A stretch of DNA of 64,000 nt. Origin: Dendrophyllia cribrosa (taxonomy: Eukaryota > Cnidaria > Anthozoa > Scleractinia > Dendrophylliidae). Below are positions 11,161 through 64,000 of this stretch, piece by piece. Below the pieces are notes generated by a model, which did not search any database, was not told where the DNA came from, and was given only the letters and a program-made list of their open reading frames with translations. The position numbers and the translations under genes were made by a program. Position 1 is the stretch's first letter; every line of letters starts with the position of its first letter. The stretch covers positions 33,860,030-33,924,029 of the forward strand of contig JAJLRJ010000004.1 of the NCBI GenBank assembly GCA_024195265.1, read 5' to 3'.

Positions 11161-13048
11161 TAATACCAAGGTACCAAGTACCCTATTAACCGTCACGTAG
11201 TTTTATCTTACCATTCAACAGGGATCAACCAATCATGAACCAAGCCCTTGGAAAACCAAAGGGAAAACGAAAGTGATAAATTAACAAGGAGCAATATGTG
11301 GGTAACAAAATGAAGAAAGAAAGCATAGTTTTCAGTGAAATTGTAAAAACTGTTAAAACAAAACAACTTTACAGTAGTTTAACGTAGTTGTACATTTAAT
11401 TTATTGAAGTTTGTGCAACCCAACAGATGTGACCATTGAAATAAAAATCTGTTATGCTGTCAAAGCTGTTCTTACACTTCAGTGTTTTTGCTATTCAATT
11501 TCTCTTCTTGCAGTACTTTTCATTACTCGGTATTTCACAAAATCAAAACTTTGATTTTGGAAGCGCTTGGAAATAAAAGGGGTTTACCTCGGTGTAAGAA
11601 CCTGTGACTTTTTCCTTTGTTTTTTACCTTTGTAGTATTGCATTCCCAGTTGACTCTATTGTTTTATGCCTTTTGTTTTCTTTGTTTTACGTCACTCATG
11701 AGTTTCACAGGTTCTTACACAGAGGATGAGCCAATAAAAGCGACAGAAGAATGCTACAACTGATTATTATAACAACAATTTATTTATTCGCTGTAGAGCT
11801 AAATGTAAAATACAAGAATTTTCGGTAACGTACGTAGATTTCGCATTATCGACAAATTTAACTGACACGACGACATTGTGGTTTGAAATTTGCCCACACT
11901 ACTCACCTTTTGAAAACGAACCCCGCCCCTCTCGCCTTCCCAACGACCAACTACATCAGTTTTATCTCGTTCTAAATTTAAAATTTTTCCACCTTTAGAT
12001 GGCTATTCTTGTTAAATAACAATTCTAACTTAATTAAATTCATTCCGTAAAAATGTTTGATTTTATCTGAAACATAATTTGAGGAGGCTCGACTCAGTTT
12101 TTTTTTTGCCGTGGGGTGTAAAAAAAATCTAGTGGGACACTTCATAATGAAACTTTCAAATTTTGTAGTACTCGCATATCACTAGCTGCAGACAAAGTTT
12201 TAAGAAAATTTATAAAACGGTTTTGAGTAAATCAAAATCATTTTTAGGGCAGTATTTTAGATTTTGAGAAAACGGCATTCTTTAAAACAAACCGCTGTCG
12301 CTTGGAAACCAGTGAAACAAAACTTTGACCACATTTCATAAACTTGGTGAAGTATGAAATCAATCGAAGCATGTCTTCCCTGCGAAATTTTGATTTTAAA
12401 ATATACACCCAACGCCAAAAAAAAAATTAGTCGAGCCCCCTTAATATGATGCAAAACAATTCCTTGCGTAGTCCTGATTGAAGGGTTGTAAGCCCCAGCA
12501 GTTATGTCTTGTACCTACTAAACTATCATACTATTCAAGCTATCAAAAGGCAAGGTACAGGGATACATCGCTAATACGGACACCGACGGGATAGAGTATC
12601 AATTAATTAAAAAAAGCTGACGTTTCGTCAGACGAAGGGCTAGCGCTCGAAACGTCAGCTTTTTAAATCTTTTTACTGTGGCCAATTTACCTTCTAACTC
12701 AGTATTGATAAAACCAAAGTTTTATGCTTCACTACAACAATCAACCCACCCCCTCCCCCACCCCCACCGACGCAGCACCAACCCATTTAGAGTATTAATG
12801 AAGTTTGGTCTCTCTGGGACATCTTGAGTTGTCCATGATAACACGGTGTTCATTATGTATTTAGTCTCTACGAGATCACGTGAACCGCCCGTAATAGCCA
12901 CGTGACCGTAAGGAGAGGTTACGGCGACTCGCCTATTCAGTTATTTCTCTGCCAATATAACACCCGTTACATCCCAAGAAGCATCTGGATATATTGTACA
13001 CACTGTAATCCGGTCTTCTTTGTTTTAACGGTGACAGAACGTCATTTC
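11161..13048. other. Intergenic stretch between the two convergent genes
   Basis: No exon is recognised. It contains a family-A-like tail (11440-11590), an imperfect inverted pair around TTCTTACAC (11480 and 11710) and a PLE hammerhead-like motif near 12616-12659. Polypyrimidine and A-rich runs occur near 12740-12770. Confidence 0.45.
12616..12659 (+). ncRNA. Hammerhead-ribozyme-like motif (Penelope-like element remnant)
   Basis: Outer arms GCTGACG (12616-12622) and CGTCAGC (12653-12659) pair perfectly. Between them come CAGACGA (12629-12635), a short GGGC/GCTC helix and GAAAC. The hammerhead core is CUGANGA...GAAA; here the second core base is A instead of U. PLEs are known to carry such motifs. 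Probably a degenerate, inactive copy. Confidence 0.4.
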
Positions 13049-13054
13049 TTTATT
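13049..13054 (-). terminator. Poly(A) signal of the CI-MPR-like receptor gene
   Basis: TTTATT on the plus strand is AATAAA on the minus strand, about 75 nt past the receptor stop codon (13129-13131). It is placed correctly for a short 3' UTR. Confidence 0.5.
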
Positions 13055-13128
13055 AAAGCATCGTGAGATGCGGAAGTATCTGCACACTGGATGGTCAGCG
13101 GTGTGCTCTGCATCCCAGTCCCCCTCGG

Positions 13129-64000
<50,872 letters not shown>

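Overview
The window is eukaryotic and AT-rich. It holds intron-containing genes, very dense mobile-element relics and simple repeats, and no prokaryotic operon structure. Penelope-like (PLE) fragments, a LINE tail, many TIR elements and animal-type extracellular modules suggest a marine invertebrate, most likely a cnidarian such as a stony coral. That assignment is inference; species cannot be read from the sequence.

Two genes can be assembled by joining exons with compatible splice phases. (1) Plus strand, 1672-6409: a compact five-exon secreted protein of 285 aa. It has a signal peptide, a propeptide-like segment, a Gla (gamma-carboxyglutamate) domain, one discoidin (F5/8 type C) domain and one terminal fibronectin type II (FN2) module, with a poly(A) signal at 6442. 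A decayed copy of its second discoidin exon lies at 10245-10359. (2) Minus strand, 64000 down to 13129: the 3' thirty-one exons of a cation-independent mannose-6-phosphate receptor (CI-MPR/IGF2R-like) gene. They encode 1,993 residues in the window: 13 extracellular CIMR/MRH-type repeats (the first cut by the window edge), one membrane span and a 56-residue tail. The tail carries tyrosine, dileucine and terminal acidic-DXXLL sorting signals. Four of the 13 repeats (R1, R3, R6, R9, numbered from the window edge) keep the Gln/Arg/Glu/Tyr set expected for mannose-6-phosphate binding. The two genes are convergent, with tails facing each other across 6.5-13.1 kb.

Almost everything else is repeat. 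Present are a deletion derivative of a PIF/Harbinger element, TTAA-flanked (piggyBac-like) elements including an inverted pair at 6.6 and 57.4 kb, PLE reverse-transcriptase and endonuclease relics, a 5'-truncated LINE, tRNA-derived SINE-like units in tandem, numerous hairpin MITEs, and minisatellites of 21, 48, 78, 85 and about 106 bp. Many sit inside introns of the receptor gene. Some lie directly beside splice sites.

Functionally, the receptor would carry mannose-6-phosphate-tagged hydrolases between Golgi, endosome and surface. The Gla-discoidin-FN2 protein would be secreted and bind Ca2+, membrane or matrix. Nothing in the sequence shows that the two genes work together.
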